Positions 18,237 through 28,352 of a DNA stretch of 64,000 bases are shown here, piece by piece (within the stretch, counting starts at the first letter, position 1; the number at the start of each line of letters is the position of its first letter). The translations under genes and the position numbers were made by a program. Origin of the DNA: Pantoea eucrina (GTDB lineage: Bacteria > Pseudomonadota > Gammaproteobacteria > Enterobacterales > Enterobacteriaceae). The notes under the pieces were generated by a model, which searched no databases, was not told the origin of the DNA, and worked only from the letters and a program-made list of their open reading frames with translations. The DNA lies in contig NZ_MIPP01000005.1 of assembly GCF_002095385.1 (NCBI RefSeq), positions 93,525 to 157,524 on the forward strand. Reading direction: 5' to 3'.

Positions 18237-18574
18237 CTGCTACCTCCGTTTATGACGAAACCCTGTCATTAAAGGACGTAGACAGGAATAAAGGATGCGG
18301 CCGCGCCCGTCAGGCAGTATAAGCCTGAGCCGCTACGATAGAGCGCCCATCGGTTTGCGTTGAGGTCGCCGTTTATTTTAGTTAGCGAAAGAAGAAAGAG
18401 TGTGACGCCTGTCGGTTATCTGGTGTAACGGCGGTTCAGCGGACTTTTTTATGCCGTTTTTATGCGCCAGCGCAGCTATGTGTAAATGTAAGAAAATTTT
18501 TTGATCTTGTTGAGGTAACTGATACATTAACTTTCTGTTTATTATTCAGGAGTACCGGGCTCAAGCTCACCTTT
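18237..18574. other. Divergent control region between manX and the yoaE leader
   Basis: No gene is supported here. The stretch should hold the manXYZ promoter on the minus strand and the yoaE promoter on the plus strand. It contains the candidate Mlc/NagC-like site at 18372-18394 and an AT-rich run near 18490-18540 (AAAATTTTTTGAT). AGGAG at 18548-18552 has no start codon at a suitable distance. Confidence 0.5.
18372..18394. promoter_or_regulatory. Candidate Mlc/NagC-type operator of manXYZ
   Basis: The sequence TTTATTTTAGTTAGCGAAAG resembles the TTATTT...GCGAAA pattern bound by the glucose- and N-acetylglucosamine-responsive repressors Mlc and NagC, which control manXYZ in E. coli. It lies about 140 bp before the manX start. 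The right half is imperfect. Confidence 0.4.
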
Positions 18575-18730
18575 ATGGACCGTCACCGACGTCGCTTCTT
18601 ATCCTTACTGTGCCAGCCGGCGCAGATCGCCACGCCGTTCAGCGTTATTTCGCCTTCGACTCTTCAGCTGTCTCACTTACCGGTGCAGGCTGATTTTCGT
18701 GCGTCTACTTTCTTAGCAAGGAGTCACTAA
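18575..18730 (+). CDS. Possible 51-residue leader ORF coupled to yoaE
   Basis: An ORF from the ATG at 18575 encodes [20 protein letters not shown] and a further 31 residues. Its TAA stop at 18728-18730 shares one base with the yoaE ATG (TAATG). The yoaE ribosome site AAGGAG lies inside the last codons of this ORF, so translation of the two would be coupled. The N-terminus is arginine-rich and the rest shows no domain. No good ribosome site is seen 5-10 bases before the ATG. I recall that a small upstream ORF has been reported at yoaE in E. coli, but I cannot check that or compare sequences here. It may be a regulatory leader rather than a functional protein. Confidence 0.45.
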   Translation: MDRHRRRFLSLLCQPAQIATPFSVISPSTLQLSHLPVQADFRASTFLARSH

Positions 18731-20295
18731 TGGAGTTTCTCTTGGATCCCTCGATCTGGGCGGGGCTGTTAACGCTGATCGTGCTGGAAATTGTGCTGGG
18801 TATCGATAACCTGGTCTTTATCGCCATTCTTGCTGACAAACTGCCGCCAAAGCAGCGCGATAAAGCGCGACTGATCGGTCTGTCGCTGGCGCTGGTGATG
18901 CGCCTCGGCCTGCTCTCCCTGATCTCGTGGATGGTCACGCTGACCCGTCCGCTGTTCAGCGTGATGGATTTCAGCTTTTCCGGTCGCGATCTGATCCTGC
19001 TGTTTGGTGGCCTGTTCCTGCTTTTCAAGGCCACGATGGAGCTGCATGAGCGTCTGGAAAATAAAGGCATGGAGCAGCAGGGTAATCGCAACTATGCCAG
19101 CTTCTGGGCAGTGGTCGCACAAATCGTGGTGCTGGATGCCGTCTTCTCACTGGATGCCGTGATTACCGCAGTGGGTATGGTCAACCACCTGCCGGTGATG
19201 ATGACTGCGGTAGTGATCGCAATGGGCGTAATGCTGCTGGCATCAAAGCCGCTGACTAATTTTGTCAACGCTCATCCGACGGTTGTCGTGCTCTGCCTGA
19301 GCTTCCTGCTGATGATCGGTTTGTCGCTGGTAGCGGAAGGGTTCGGTTTCCATATTCCGAAAGGTTATCTCTATGCGGCGATCGGCTTCTCAATTTTGAT
19401 TGAGCTGTTTAACCAGATCGCGCGCCGTAATTTTATGCGCCATCAGGCGCGCCGGCCAATGCGTGAGCGTACGGCAGAAGCTATTTTACGTCTGATGGGC
19501 GGGCGCAATCGTCAGCAGCAGCCTTCAACGGATGAGCACACGCTGAATAACGCTATGCCGCAGGAAGCGTTTAAGGATGAAGAGCGCTATATGATTAACG
19601 GCGTACTGACGCTGTCGCAGCGCTCTATTCGCAGCATCATGACGCCGCGTGGCGATATCTCATGGGTTGATGTGACGCGTCCGCTGGATGAGATCCGTAT
19701 GCAGCTGCTGGATACGCCACACAGTCTGTTTCCGGTGTGCCGCGGTGAGCTGGATGAGATTATTGGCGTGGTGCGCGCAAAAGAGCTGCTGGTGGCGCTG
19801 GAGCACGGTATGGATGTGACCACGTTCGCATCAGGCTCGCCGGCGATTGTTGTCCCTGAGACGCTGGATCCTATTAATCTGCTGGGCGTGCTGCGCCGGG
19901 CGAAAGGCAGCTTTGTTATCGTAACCAACGAATTTGGTATGGTGCAGGGTCTGATTACGCCGCTGGACGTGCTGGAAGCGATTGCCGGTGAGTTCCCGGA
20001 TGAAGATGAGACGCCGGATGTGATCGCCGATGGTGATGGCTGGCTGGTCAAAGGCGGCACCGACCTGCATTCGCTTCAGCAGCTGCTCGACTACCATGAG
20101 CTGGTTAAACAGGAGGACGATCACGCTTCGCTGGCGGGCCTGCTGATTGAGCAGAAAGGTCAGCTGCCGCAGCCTGGTGAGGTAATCGATCTGCCGCCGC
20201 TGCACTTTGAAATTGTTGAGGCGACAGATTATCGTATCGACCTGGTACGGGTGACCAAAGATGCGCCTCACGATGAAGATGAAGAAAACGCGTAA
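18730..20295 (+). CDS. yoaE: TerC-family membrane protein with CBS and CorC domains, YoaE
   Basis: YoaE is a 521-residue inner-membrane protein (E. coli 518). The first 230 residues form a TerC-type membrane domain with [20 protein letters not shown] split around residue 12, [16 protein letters not shown] and the second acidic motif [16 protein letters not shown]. Then come a CBS-domain pair (about 300-425, with [17 protein letters not shown]) and a C-terminal CorC/HlyC transporter-associated domain (about 440-515). TerC members are linked to metal-ion handling, in some cases manganese export, but the YoaE substrate is not settled. Its start overlaps the stop of an upstream ORF. Confidence 0.94.
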   Translation: MEFLLDPSIWAGLLTLIVLEIVLGIDNLVFIAILADKLPPKQRDKARLIGLSLALVMRLGLLSLISWMVTLTRPLFSVMDFSFSGRDLILLFGGLFLLFKATMELHERLENKGMEQQGNRNYASFWAVVAQIVVLDAVFSLDAVITAVGMVNHLPVMMTAVVIAMGVMLLASKPLTNFVNAHPTVVVLCLSFLLMIGLSLVAEGFGFHIPKGYLYAAIGFSILIELFNQIARRNFMRHQARRPMRERTAEAILRLMGGRNRQQQPSTDEHTLNNAMPQEAFKDEERYMINGVLTLSQRSIRSIMTPRGDISWVDVTRPLDEIRMQLLDTPHSLFPVCRGELDEIIGVVRAKELLVALEHGMDVTTFASGSPAIVVPETLDPINLLGVLRRAKGSFVIVTNEFGMVQGLITPLDVLEAIAGEFPDEDETPDVIADGDGWLVKGGTDLHSLQQLLDYHELVKQEDDHASLAGLLIEQKGQLPQPGEVIDLPPLHFEIVEATDYRIDLVRVTKDAPHDEDEENA

Positions 20296-20315
20296 TCGCG
20301 CGTAGCTGTTCAATC

Positions 20316-20344
20316 AGGGCCGTCGTGAAGACGGCCCTTTTTTT
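20316..20344 (+). terminator. Rho-independent terminator after yoaE
   Basis: A 9-bp stem AGGGCCGTC/GACGGCCCT closes a GTGAA loop and runs into seven or more T residues. It also separates yoaE from convergent pdeD. Confidence 0.9.
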
Positions 20345-21902
20345 AACCCGCTGTTTCCTGATGCTGAGCCAGCCATGCCGGAAAATCTTCGATCGGCATG
20401 GGGCGCGCATAGAAGTAACCCTGCAGATGATCTACCCCGCGCTCGCGCAGATAGGAGGCCTGTTCAGCGGTCTCCACGCCTTCGGCCACCAGCGCAATCT
20501 TCAGCCGCTGCGCCAGTGAAATCACCATATCGGTTACCGTGGCGTTGATCGCGTCAGTGCCGATCGCCGCGGTAAAAATCTTGTCAATTTTCAGCACATC
20601 CGGCTGCAGATCTTTCAGGTAGGCCAGCGAACTGTGCCCGGTGCCGAAATCGTCTATCGCCAGGCGTACGCCAATGTTATGCAGCTGCGCCACGACCGAC
20701 TGATCGATAACCGGCAAGGCGTCACGCTCTGTCAGCTCCACAACCAGCTGCGGATGGGGGTTAGCAGGCCACCAGATCTGCTGCAGATCTTCCACAATGG
20801 CGCGATCGTGAAAATGGCTGGCGGCGACGTTAATCGCAATATGGAATGCGCTGCTTTGCGGCAGCTGCGGCAGCGCCTCTACGGCCCGGGCAATCACGAA
20901 GCGGGTAAGGGGAGCGATCAGGTTTTGCCGTTCCGCCAGAGGGATAAAGACGTCAGGTGCAATCCATCCCTGACGCGGATTATGCCAGCGCAGCAGAAGC
21001 TCAATACCCTCACACTGTTCGCTGCGGGCATTGATTAGCGGCTGACAATAAACCATAAACTCACTGGCGGTGATGCCGTAGCTGATCTGCCAGCTGAGGC
21101 TCATGCGATTGGCCGTTGCCAGCCAGACAATATAGCCAATCAGCAGGCTCAGCATCACCGCCAGCGGCAGCTGGGAAGGCAGCGTATTTAACGCCAGGCG
21201 CGCCGGAGAAGGGCCGTAGAGCGTAATGGTGAACGGGTAGCGTAAAGATGCCTGATCGTAAGCGACCTCGTCATCCGAGGGCACCGTGTGTTCAATCATC
21301 GGATTACCATACTCAAGGCTCTGACCGCCCACGTTGAAAATAGCCCGCTCTACCCATGGCAGCTGAGGCTCAAGCAGATAATTGCTCATCAGTTCAACAT
21401 TCACCACCTGCAGCAAGCCATCGCGATTATCCAGCGACTTTGGCGTCCAGAGCAGCAGCACCGGCGAGCCTTTAAGCAGATAATCATCTGTGGTCAGCAG
21501 CATGCGCTGATTATTGAGCGCCAGCTCCGGATAGGTCTGACTAAAAGAGATATCGCGGGCGCCATAGATGCTGGAGCAGTAGATAGTGTCATTTTGCACC
21601 AGCAGCACGGTGCGTACCGTCTGCAGCGCAGCGATCTTTTCAATCAGCGGATAACGCACCAGCGAACAGGGCAGGCCCACCAGGCCCAGCGTGTTATTGG
21701 CGGAGACGTCCAGCGGCGAGAACATACGGTCAAAGCGCTCAATGGCGCGGCTGGCAAAGTTAAGAGACTGCTGCTCAATACGTGACTTCTCTTCGATATA
21801 ACGAAAAGTCAGGGTAAGGATCAAAACCAGCGTCGCGATCACTAACGCAATAAGCAGCCGCTTACGGCGAAATTGACCCACAAATTGCTGGGGAATGAGC
21901 AT
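20343..21902 (-). CDS. pdeD: c-di-GMP phosphodiesterase with CSS and EAL domains, PdeD
   Basis: PdeD (YoaD) hydrolyses cyclic-di-GMP and favours motile over sessile life. From the ATG at 21902, preceded by AAGGTGG, it has 519 residues (E. coli 532). An N-terminal transmembrane helix is followed by a periplasmic CSS domain with GLPCS and the CSS motif in TIYCSSIYG, then a second helix and a C-terminal EAL domain. The EAL signature reads ELL within GIELLLRWHNP, and the catalytic residues are in ELTERDAL, AIDDFGTGHSSL, KIDK and LVAEGVE, so activity is likely. In E. coli the periplasmic disulfide state controls CSS-EAL proteins. An ATG 34 codons upstream has no support from homology. Confidence 0.92.
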   Translation of the reverse strand: MLIPQQFVGQFRRKRLLIALVIATLVLILTLTFRYIEEKSRIEQQSLNFASRAIERFDRMFSPLDVSANNTLGLVGLPCSLVRYPLIEKIAALQTVRTVLLVQNDTIYCSSIYGARDISFSQTYPELALNNQRMLLTTDDYLLKGSPVLLLWTPKSLDNRDGLLQVVNVELMSNYLLEPQLPWVERAIFNVGGQSLEYGNPMIEHTVPSDDEVAYDQASLRYPFTITLYGPSPARLALNTLPSQLPLAVMLSLLIGYIVWLATANRMSLSWQISYGITASEFMVYCQPLINARSEQCEGIELLLRWHNPRQGWIAPDVFIPLAERQNLIAPLTRFVIARAVEALPQLPQSSAFHIAINVAASHFHDRAIVEDLQQIWWPANPHPQLVVELTERDALPVIDQSVVAQLHNIGVRLAIDDFGTGHSSLAYLKDLQPDVLKIDKIFTAAIGTDAINATVTDMVISLAQRLKIALVAEGVETAEQASYLRERGVDHLQGYFYARPMPIEDFPAWLAQHQETAG

Positions 21903-22093
21903 CAGTAACCACCTTGTTAAGACACAGACCAGGAGCAAATTAACGTGAAGGTTATCGGCATCGGGACGGCCAGGTTTAGCGCTGCCCGTTAAAAAAGCAG
22001 GCAATGAAAATTGCGTCCTGCCGGATCTGCGCAGGAAAATTACAATATCTGGTTTGGCAACGCCGAGGTAGGTAAAAAAGCAGAAATCAGTAT

Positions 22094-22121
22094 GAGTGCG
22101 CTGATTTTAACCAGCGCACTC
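22094..22121 (-). terminator. Hairpin downstream of sdaA
   Basis: A 10-bp perfect stem GAGTGCGCTG/CAGCGCACTC with an 8-base loop lies 11 bases after the sdaA stop. The following minus-strand bases CATACTGATTTC are not a clean T run, so it may be a weak terminator or a transcript-stabilising stem. Confidence 0.55.
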
Positions 22122-22131
22122 CGGACAGGTA

Positions 22132-23496
22132 TCAGTCACACTGAACTTTGATGGCCAGACCGCCACGCGAGGTTTCGCGATATTTAGCGTTCATATCTTT
22201 ACCGGTCTCATACATGGTCTCAATGACTTTATCCAGCGAGACGCGCGGGGCGCTGGTCCGGCGCAGCGCCATGCGCGCTGAGTTGATGGCTTTGACCGAT
22301 GCAATAGCATTGCGCTCAATACAGGGCACCTGCACCTGACCGGCAACCGGATCGCAGGTCAGACCCAGGTTATGCTCCATACCAATTTCCGCGGCCACGC
22401 AGACCTGCTCCGGGCTGGCGCCCAGCAGCTCCGCCAGACCCGCCGCCGCCATAGAGCAGGCCACGCCCACTTCACCCTGACAGCCTACTTCGGCACCGGA
22501 GATAGAGGCGTTCATTTTATAGAGAATACCGATAGCGCCTGACGCGAGAAAATAACGGATAAAGATATCGGGCGTGACGCTTTCGATAAAGTGATCGTAA
22601 TAGGCAAGCACCGCCGGCACGATGCCGCAGGCTCCGTTAGTCGGGGCCGTTACCACGCGTCCGCCTGCCGCATTCTCTTCGTTTACCGCCAGGGCAAACA
22701 TATTGACCCAGTCGATAACGTTCATTGGATCATTGGAGTGCTTGGTCGATGAGACCAGCAGGCGACGCAAAGAGGCGGCACGGCGCGGAACGCGCAGCGG
22801 CCCCGGCAGCACGCCTTCGGTGTTCAGACCGCGGTCAATACACGCCTGCATGGTCTGCCAGACATCGGTAAAATAGCGGGTGATCTCTTCACGGCTGTGC
22901 AGCGCCAGCTCATTTTGCATCACCAGTCCTGAAAGCGACATGCCGGTCTCGCTGCAGTGGCTGAGCAGCTCTTTTGCCGAGTGAAACGCATAAGGTACCG
23001 CGACTTCATCCAGCACCGGCTGGCCAAAATGCGCTTCATCCACGATAAACCCGCCGCCAATTGAGTAGTAGGTTTTCGTCAGAATCAGCAGATCGCCGGC
23101 AAACGCATACAGCGTCATACCGTTTTCATGCAGCGAAAGATTCTCACTGCGGAACACCATGCCGCCTTCGCGTGGAAAGTCGACCTCATGCGCGCCCTTA
23201 GCCAGCAGCAGGCGCTCACGCGTTTCCGTATCTTTAATAAATGCCGGGATCGCATCAATATCCACGGTGGCAGGTTCATAACCCGCCAGACCCATAATGA
23301 TAGCGATATCCGTATGGTGACCTTTGCCGGTCAGCGAGAGAGAGCCATACACATCCACCGCTACGCGCGTGACATCCTGCAGTTTGCCCTGCTCAGCCAG
23401 CAGATCCACAAACTGTTTGCCCGCTTTCATCGGACCTACGGTATGTGAACTGGATGGGCCGATGCCCACTTTGAACATGTCAAAAACACTAATCAA
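22132..23496 (-). CDS. sdaA: L-serine deaminase I
   Basis: SdaA converts L-serine to pyruvate and ammonia with a [4Fe-4S] cluster. The 454-residue protein matches E. coli SdaA in length. Its N-terminal beta domain begins [20 protein letters not shown]. Cluster cysteines lie in [15 protein letters not shown] and [19 protein letters not shown]. The substrate-contacting N-terminal GPSSSHT loop is intact. It is transcribed alone from the region upstream of 23496 and is followed by pdeD, as in E. coli. Confidence 0.97.
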   Translation of the reverse strand: MISVFDMFKVGIGPSSSHTVGPMKAGKQFVDLLAEQGKLQDVTRVAVDVYGSLSLTGKGHHTDIAIIMGLAGYEPATVDIDAIPAFIKDTETRERLLLAKGAHEVDFPREGGMVFRSENLSLHENGMTLYAFAGDLLILTKTYYSIGGGFIVDEAHFGQPVLDEVAVPYAFHSAKELLSHCSETGMSLSGLVMQNELALHSREEITRYFTDVWQTMQACIDRGLNTEGVLPGPLRVPRRAASLRRLLVSSTKHSNDPMNVIDWVNMFALAVNEENAAGGRVVTAPTNGACGIVPAVLAYYDHFIESVTPDIFIRYFLASGAIGILYKMNASISGAEVGCQGEVGVACSMAAAGLAELLGASPEQVCVAAEIGMEHNLGLTCDPVAGQVQVPCIERNAIASVKAINSARMALRRTSAPRVSLDKVIETMYETGKDMNAKYRETSRGGLAIKVQCD

Positions 23497-23684
23497 CGGT
23501 AACGCTCCTCACAAATACGGGGTTCTGCGGCCTGAGCCGTAATTGCGGCTAATAGTAATCGCCACGGCGGGCGAAAGAACAGCTTTTCGCATGAAATAAT
23601 CTAATTATAAACCGCAGAAATAGTTATCAATCCATACCTTTGTGAAGTGGATCGATTTTTCAGCTTTGAGTTTACACACGGCAT

Positions 23685-24251
23685 TCAGGGCAGCGCGATC
23701 TGCTGACCAAGCGCACGAATAATTCCGGCCGTCATGCCCCAGATAAAATAATCGTTATACCAGGAGAGCCATATCCGGTGCTGACGCTGGCCGCGATATA
23801 ACGTCAGCGGATGATAGCGGGCCAGATGCAGTGCTTCACGCAGCGGCATGGTAAAGGCGCTTTCGACTTCATCCGGGTTCAGACGGAGCGGCATGGCTGG
23901 CAGGATCCCCACCACCGGCGTGACGGCAAAACCGGTACTGCTGGTGACCGCCGGCAGTACACCGGCTATCTGCACCTGACGGGGATCGATCCCGATCTCT
24001 TCCTGCGCTTCACGCAGCGCGGTATCGATCAATGACGTATCGCTGGCATCCTGCATGCCGCCCGGAAAAGCGACCTGGCCGGCATGTTTACGCAGCAGCG
24101 CCGAGCGCCGCGTCAGCAGCAGTGCCGGCTCGGCGCTGTTGATAATCGGCACCAGCACTGCCGCATGACGTCCGGCAGGGGCCGGCAGGCGTGCGGGTGG
24201 CGGAGGCTGCAGCATAAAACGCGTCAGAAACTGGCTGAGTTCGGCAGTCAT
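23685..24251 (-). CDS. nudL: Nudix hydrolase NudL (CoA pyrophosphatase-like)
   Basis: NudL is a Nudix hydrolase of the CoA-pyrophosphatase group. From the ATG at 24251 it has 188 residues (E. coli 192). The start lies one base after the pabB stop codon, with GAGAAG inside the pabB end as ribosome site, so a longer in-frame start at 24350 inside pabB is unlikely. The Nudix box is read in GGMQDASDTSLIDTALREAQ followed by EEIGI. Further marks are RKHAGQVAFPGG and YFIWGMTAGIIRAL. It is translationally coupled to pabB. Confidence 0.93.
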   Translation of the reverse strand: MTAELSQFLTRFMLQPPPPARLPAPAGRHAAVLVPIINSAEPALLLTRRSALLRKHAGQVAFPGGMQDASDTSLIDTALREAQEEIGIDPRQVQIAGVLPAVTSSTGFAVTPVVGILPAMPLRLNPDEVESAFTMPLREALHLARYHPLTLYRGQRQHRIWLSWYNDYFIWGMTAGIIRALGQQIALP

Positions 24252-24252
24252 A

Positions 24253-25611
24253 TTACTTCTCATCGCTGAGGCAGGGCAGAATGCGGTTAACCTTATGGAA
24301 GGTCTCTTCATATTCAGATTGCAGATCGCTGTCAGCCACCAGTCCGCCACCGGCGGCGCAGTAGAGGGTATTGTTTTCAGCGATCAGCGTACGAATGGTA
24401 ATACTGCTGTCCATACGGCCACACAGGCTGATATAGCCTATGCTGCCGCACCAGGCGTTGCGACGATGCGGCTCCAGCTCTTCGATAATCTCCATCGCAC
24501 GGATTTTTGGCGCTCCGGTGATTGAGCCGCCCGGAAAGCAGGCGCGCAGCAGATCGGTGGCGCGCAGCCTGTCGGGCAGACGGGCCCGCACGGTGCTCAC
24601 CAGATGATGCACTGCCGGAAAGGGTTCAACCACAAACAGCTCAGGCACGCTCACGCTGCCGGGTTCAGCCACCCGACCAATATCATTACGCATCAGATCA
24701 ACAATCATCAGATTCTCCGCACGATCTTTCGCGGAGTGCGCCAGCTTTTCCGCCTGCAGACGATCGGCCTCCGCATCGGCCAGACGCGGCAGCGTGCCTT
24801 TGATCGGACGCGTTTCAATAACGTTTTGCTGCAGAGACAGAAAACGTTCCGGCGACAGGCTGAGCAGCGCGCTGTCCGGCAGACGCAGAAAGGCGCTAAA
24901 GGGCGCGCGATTGGCGCGCGTAAGGCGCAGAAACGCCTGCCACTCATCCCCGCTATAGCGCGCCTCGAAACGCTGAGCAAGATTGACCTGATAGCAGTCA
25001 CCTGCCTGAATATACGCCTGTACAGCATTGAAGCGTGCTGCATAGGCTTCGCGCGTCAGGTCAGAGCGCCACGCGCTGGTTAAGTGAAACGCCCGCGGCA
25101 GCGGAACCGCCTGCGCCTGCAGCCAGCGCCAGCGCGCGTCAGCATCGCTGAGAGAGACCAGCGTAAGCCGCTGCAGGTGATGATCGGCAATCAGCGCCCA
25201 GTCATAAAGGCCCACTGCCATATCAGGCGTCTGCAGATCCTGCTGCGCTACCGCCGGCAGCTGTTCAAACCGGCGGCCGAGATCGTAGCCAAACAGGCCC
25301 AGCGCACCGCCCTGAAAAGGCAGATCGGGATGGGAGGCGGGCTGCAGGCCCTGCCGGTCAATCTGCCGCTGCAGCAGCTGCAGCGGATCCTCCCCGGAGC
25401 GCTGAATGCCGGTGCCATCATCGGTTTCGGTATACCCGCCGCGCGTGGTGAGCGTGACGCGCGGATCGGCAGTCAGAATATCAAAGCGGTTATCGGCGTG
25501 ATCGGCCTGACCCGAGGTCAGCAGCATGGCCCACGGGCGATGCGCCAGCGTGGCAAAGCGGTTCAGCAGTGCATCGGGACTATAGGTAAGCGTGAGGGTT
25601 TTCGCGATCAT
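24253..25611 (-). CDS. pabB: Aminodeoxychorismate synthase component I
   Basis: PabB converts chorismate to 4-amino-4-deoxychorismate, with ammonia supplied by PabA, in folate synthesis. From the ATG at 25611 it has 452 residues (E. coli 453). Visible are the tryptophan-regulated N-terminal motif LPFQGGALGLFGYDLGRRFE, the PIKGT lysine motif ETRPIKGTLPR, AENLMIVDLMRNDIGRV and FPGGSITGAPKIRAMEII. The active-site lysine of PIKGT is present. A start 20 codons upstream (25671) lacks homology support. It is the first gene of pabB-nudL and is divergent from yoaH. Confidence 0.95.
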   Translation of the reverse strand: MIAKTLTLTYSPDALLNRFATLAHRPWAMLLTSGQADHADNRFDILTADPRVTLTTRGGYTETDDGTGIQRSGEDPLQLLQRQIDRQGLQPASHPDLPFQGGALGLFGYDLGRRFEQLPAVAQQDLQTPDMAVGLYDWALIADHHLQRLTLVSLSDADARWRWLQAQAVPLPRAFHLTSAWRSDLTREAYAARFNAVQAYIQAGDCYQVNLAQRFEARYSGDEWQAFLRLTRANRAPFSAFLRLPDSALLSLSPERFLSLQQNVIETRPIKGTLPRLADAEADRLQAEKLAHSAKDRAENLMIVDLMRNDIGRVAEPGSVSVPELFVVEPFPAVHHLVSTVRARLPDRLRATDLLRACFPGGSITGAPKIRAMEIIEELEPHRRNAWCGSIGYISLCGRMDSSITIRTLIAENNTLYCAAGGGLVADSDLQSEYEETFHKVNRILPCLSDEK

Positions 25612-25722
25612 GGGTTCAGCAGCATTCAACAGGCAGAGGCGTAGCCTGGCATATTTTTTTGCCACTGGCACCTGTTTGTTCCGCGTGGGATAATGCCCGT
25701 CCGATTTAATCTGGAGTAACGT

Positions 25723-25908
25723 ATGTTTACAGGGCTTCCGGCACTATCTCATGAGCAGCAGCAGCAGGCGGTTGAGCGAATTCAGGAACTGATGGCGGGC
25801 GGCATGGCCAGCGGCCAGGCGATTGCGCAGGTGGCGCAGGAAATTCGTGAAACCTTTACCGGAGAGGCAATCAGGGCACGCTTCGAAGATGAAGATGAAA
25901 ACGAATAG
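25723..25908 (+). CDS. yoaH: Small protein YoaH (UPF0181)
   Basis: This 61-residue protein matches E. coli YoaH (59 residues). It begins [20 protein letters not shown] and ends in the acidic tail FEDEDENE. Its function is unknown. It is divergent from pabB with a 111-bp gap and convergent with yoaB, ending 12 bases from it. TCTGGAGTAACGT supplies a good ribosome site. Confidence 0.92.
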   Translation: MFTGLPALSHEQQQQAVERIQELMAGGMASGQAIAQVAQEIRETFTGEAIRARFEDEDENE

Positions 25909-25920
25909 TGCCCGTGCCGC

Positions 25921-26265
25921 TTAACGTGCGGCGATAATTTTTATTTCTACTTTATATTTCGGGTTCATCAGTCCGGCCTGTACGGTGCAGCGTACCGGCG
26001 CGTTGCCCGGTGATACCCATGCGTCCCAGGCGCGATTCATCGCCGCAAAATCCGCTTTATCCACCAAAAAAATCGTGGCGTCGAGAATATTGCTCTTGTC
26101 CGATCCGGCACGCGTCAGAATACGATCGATAACTGCCAGCGCGTCGGCCGTCTGCGCCTCCGCATCGGCATCCAGATTTTCCGGGACGCTGGTGTAGTAG
26201 ATCGTATTGCCGTGTATCACGGCTTCGGACATACGATGTTCGGGATCGATACGCGTAATAGACAT
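25921..26265 (-). CDS. yoaB: RidA-family protein YoaB
   Basis: YoaB belongs to the Rid (YjgF/YER057c/UK114) family, whose best-known members hydrolyse reactive enamine/imine intermediates. From the ATG at 26265, with GAGGAG just upstream, it has 114 residues, the same as E. coli. The family arginine is in APVRCTVQAGLMNPKYKVEI. Whether YoaB itself has RidA activity is not shown by sequence. A longer in-frame start at 26322 is not supported. It is divergent from yoaA with a 124-bp gap. Confidence 0.93.
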   Translation of the reverse strand: MSITRIDPEHRMSEAVIHGNTIYYTSVPENLDADAEAQTADALAVIDRILTRAGSDKSNILDATIFLVDKADFAAMNRAWDAWVSPGNAPVRCTVQAGLMNPKYKVEIKIIAAR

Positions 26266-26389
26266 GCTGTTCTCCTCTGTTTTTTGCTGCGCCAGCCTGC
26301 CATAACCGGGCTGCGATGTCATCTGTTGTGGTCGCGTCTGCGGAATCCTGACATAATTACAGTGTTTTTCAGGTTACAGGTGAGGATGT

Positions 26390-28300
26390 GTGGCAGACGA
26401 TTTTGCAGCAGATGGCGCGTTAGCGCAGGCAATTCCGGGTTTCAAACCGCGTGCGGCCCAGCATGAGATGGCACAGGCGGTCACAGCAGCGGTAACGCAC
26501 GGCGGTGAGCTGGTGGTGGAGGCGGGCACCGGAACCGGTAAAACCTACGCCTATCTGGCGCCTGCGCTGCGCGCAAAAAAGAAAGTCATTGTCTCTACCG
26601 GCTCTAAAGCGCTGCAGGATCAGCTCTACAATCGCGATTTGCCCACCATTGCCCGGGCGCTCAAATTCAGCGGAAAAACCGCGCTGCTGAAAGGCCGCTC
26701 TAACTATCTCTGTCTCGAACGTATGGAGCAGCAAAACCAGAGCGGCGGCGATCTTACCGTACAGGCGCTGGGCGATCTCATCCACGTGCGCAGCTGGTCA
26801 TCAGAGACCAAAGATGGCGATATCAGCAACTGCGCCGGCGTCGCTGAAGATAGCCCTGTCTGGCCTTACGTCACCAGCACCAATGACAACTGTCTTGGCA
26901 GCGACTGCCCGCTCTATAAAGAGTGCTTTGTCGTAAAAGCGCGCAAAAAAGCGATGGATGCTGATGTTGTGGTGGTGAACCATCATCTGTTTCTGGCTGA
27001 CCTGGTGGTCAAAGAGGGCGGGTTTGGCGAGCTGATCCCGGAAGCGGACGTGATGATCTTCGATGAGGCACATCAGCTGCCCGATATCGCCAGCCAGTAT
27101 TTTGGCCAGCAGCTCTCCAGCCGTCAGCTGCAGGATCTCGCCAAAGATATCATTCTTGCCTATCGCACCGAGGTGCGTGATGTGCAGCAGCTGCAGAAAT
27201 CTGCCGATCGTCTGGCGCAGTGTGCGCAGGATTTTCGCCTGACGCTTGGCGAACCCGGCTTTCGCGGTAATCTGCGCGATCTGCTCAGTGATAACAACGT
27301 CATGCGCATGTTTACTCTGCTGGATGATGCGCTGGAACTCTGTTACGACGTCATTAAACTCTCCCTGGGACGCTCAGCGCTGCTTGACGCGGCCTTTGAG
27401 CGCGCGGCGCTCTATCGCACCCGCCTGAAGCGTTTACGTGCCATCAGCGAACCCGGTTTCAGCTACTGGTATGAATGTACCAGCCGGCACTTTACGCTGG
27501 CGCTGACGCCGCTTTCAGTAGCGGAGCGCTTTCGCGAAGTGATGGATACGCGTAAAGCGGCCTGGGTGTTTACGTCCGCCACGCTGGCGGTGAATGAACA
27601 GGTCGGGCATTTCGCCAGTCGGCTCGGGGTTGAGCAGGCGCAGACGCTGATCCTCGACAGTCCGTTTGACTACGCCCGGCAGGCGCTCCTGTGCGTGCCG
27701 CGCAATATGCCGGAGCCGAATGCGCCTGGCGGGGCCCGGCAGCTGGCGCGGATGATGAAGCCGCTGATTGATGCCAATAAAGGACGCTGCTTTTTTCTCT
27801 GCACCTCACACAAGATGATGCGTGAGCTGGCGGCCGAGTTTCGTGCATCAATGACTCTGCCGGTGCTGCTGCAGGGCGAGACCAGCAAAGGGCAGCTGCT
27901 GAAGCAGTTCCTGGAGGCGGGTAACGCGCTGCTGGTTGCCACCAGCAGCTTCTGGGAAGGCGTCGACGTGCGCGGCGATGCCCTGTCGCTGGTCATTATT
28001 GATAAACTGCCGTTTACCTCGCCAGACGATCCGCTGCTGAAGGCGCGCATGGAGGATTGCCGGCTGCGCGGCGGCGATCCGTTCAGTGATGTGCAGCTAC
28101 CGGATGCAGTAATCACCCTCAAACAGGGGGTGGGGCGTTTGATCCGCGACACCGCCGATCGCGGCGTATTGGTGATTTGCGATCAGCGTCTGGTCTCCCG
28201 CCCCTACGGCGAACTCTTTCTCAACAGCCTGCCACCCACGCCGCGGACCCGCGATCTGGCGCGTGCGATCGACTTTGTCCGGCAGGCTGAGGAACACTAA
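26390..28300 (+). CDS. yoaA: DinG/XPD-family DNA helicase YoaA
   Basis: YoaA is a superfamily 2 iron-sulfur helicase that works in DNA damage tolerance and contacts the HolC (chi) clamp-loader subunit in E. coli. The 636-residue length equals E. coli. It starts with GTG at 26390 behind GGTGAGG. The Walker A motif EAGTGTGKTYAYL is near residue 50 and the DEAH box near residue 225. Four [4Fe-4S] cysteines can be seen: one in YLCLERM, one in SNCAGVAE and the pair in CLGSDCPLYKECF. Motif VI is GVGRLIRD. tsaB follows after 52 bases. Confidence 0.95.
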   Translation: MADDFAADGALAQAIPGFKPRAAQHEMAQAVTAAVTHGGELVVEAGTGTGKTYAYLAPALRAKKKVIVSTGSKALQDQLYNRDLPTIARALKFSGKTALLKGRSNYLCLERMEQQNQSGGDLTVQALGDLIHVRSWSSETKDGDISNCAGVAEDSPVWPYVTSTNDNCLGSDCPLYKECFVVKARKKAMDADVVVVNHHLFLADLVVKEGGFGELIPEADVMIFDEAHQLPDIASQYFGQQLSSRQLQDLAKDIILAYRTEVRDVQQLQKSADRLAQCAQDFRLTLGEPGFRGNLRDLLSDNNVMRMFTLLDDALELCYDVIKLSLGRSALLDAAFERAALYRTRLKRLRAISEPGFSYWYECTSRHFTLALTPLSVAERFREVMDTRKAAWVFTSATLAVNEQVGHFASRLGVEQAQTLILDSPFDYARQALLCVPRNMPEPNAPGGARQLARMMKPLIDANKGRCFFLCTSHKMMRELAAEFRASMTLPVLLQGETSKGQLLKQFLEAGNALLVATSSFWEGVDVRGDALSLVIIDKLPFTSPDDPLLKARMEDCRLRGGDPFSDVQLPDAVITLKQGVGRLIRDTADRGVLVICDQRLVSRPYGELFLNSLPPTPRTRDLARAIDFVRQAEEH

Positions 28301-28352
28301 TTTATGCCGCTTTGTGATAAGATGCGCGCCATTTTGATTCTCTGAGGTTGTT

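Noticed and set aside
18237..18730. A yybP-ykoY manganese riboswitch in front of yoaE
   Set aside because: Some TerC-family genes have one, but I could not see its conserved loops here; the coding-like leader ORF explains the sequence better.
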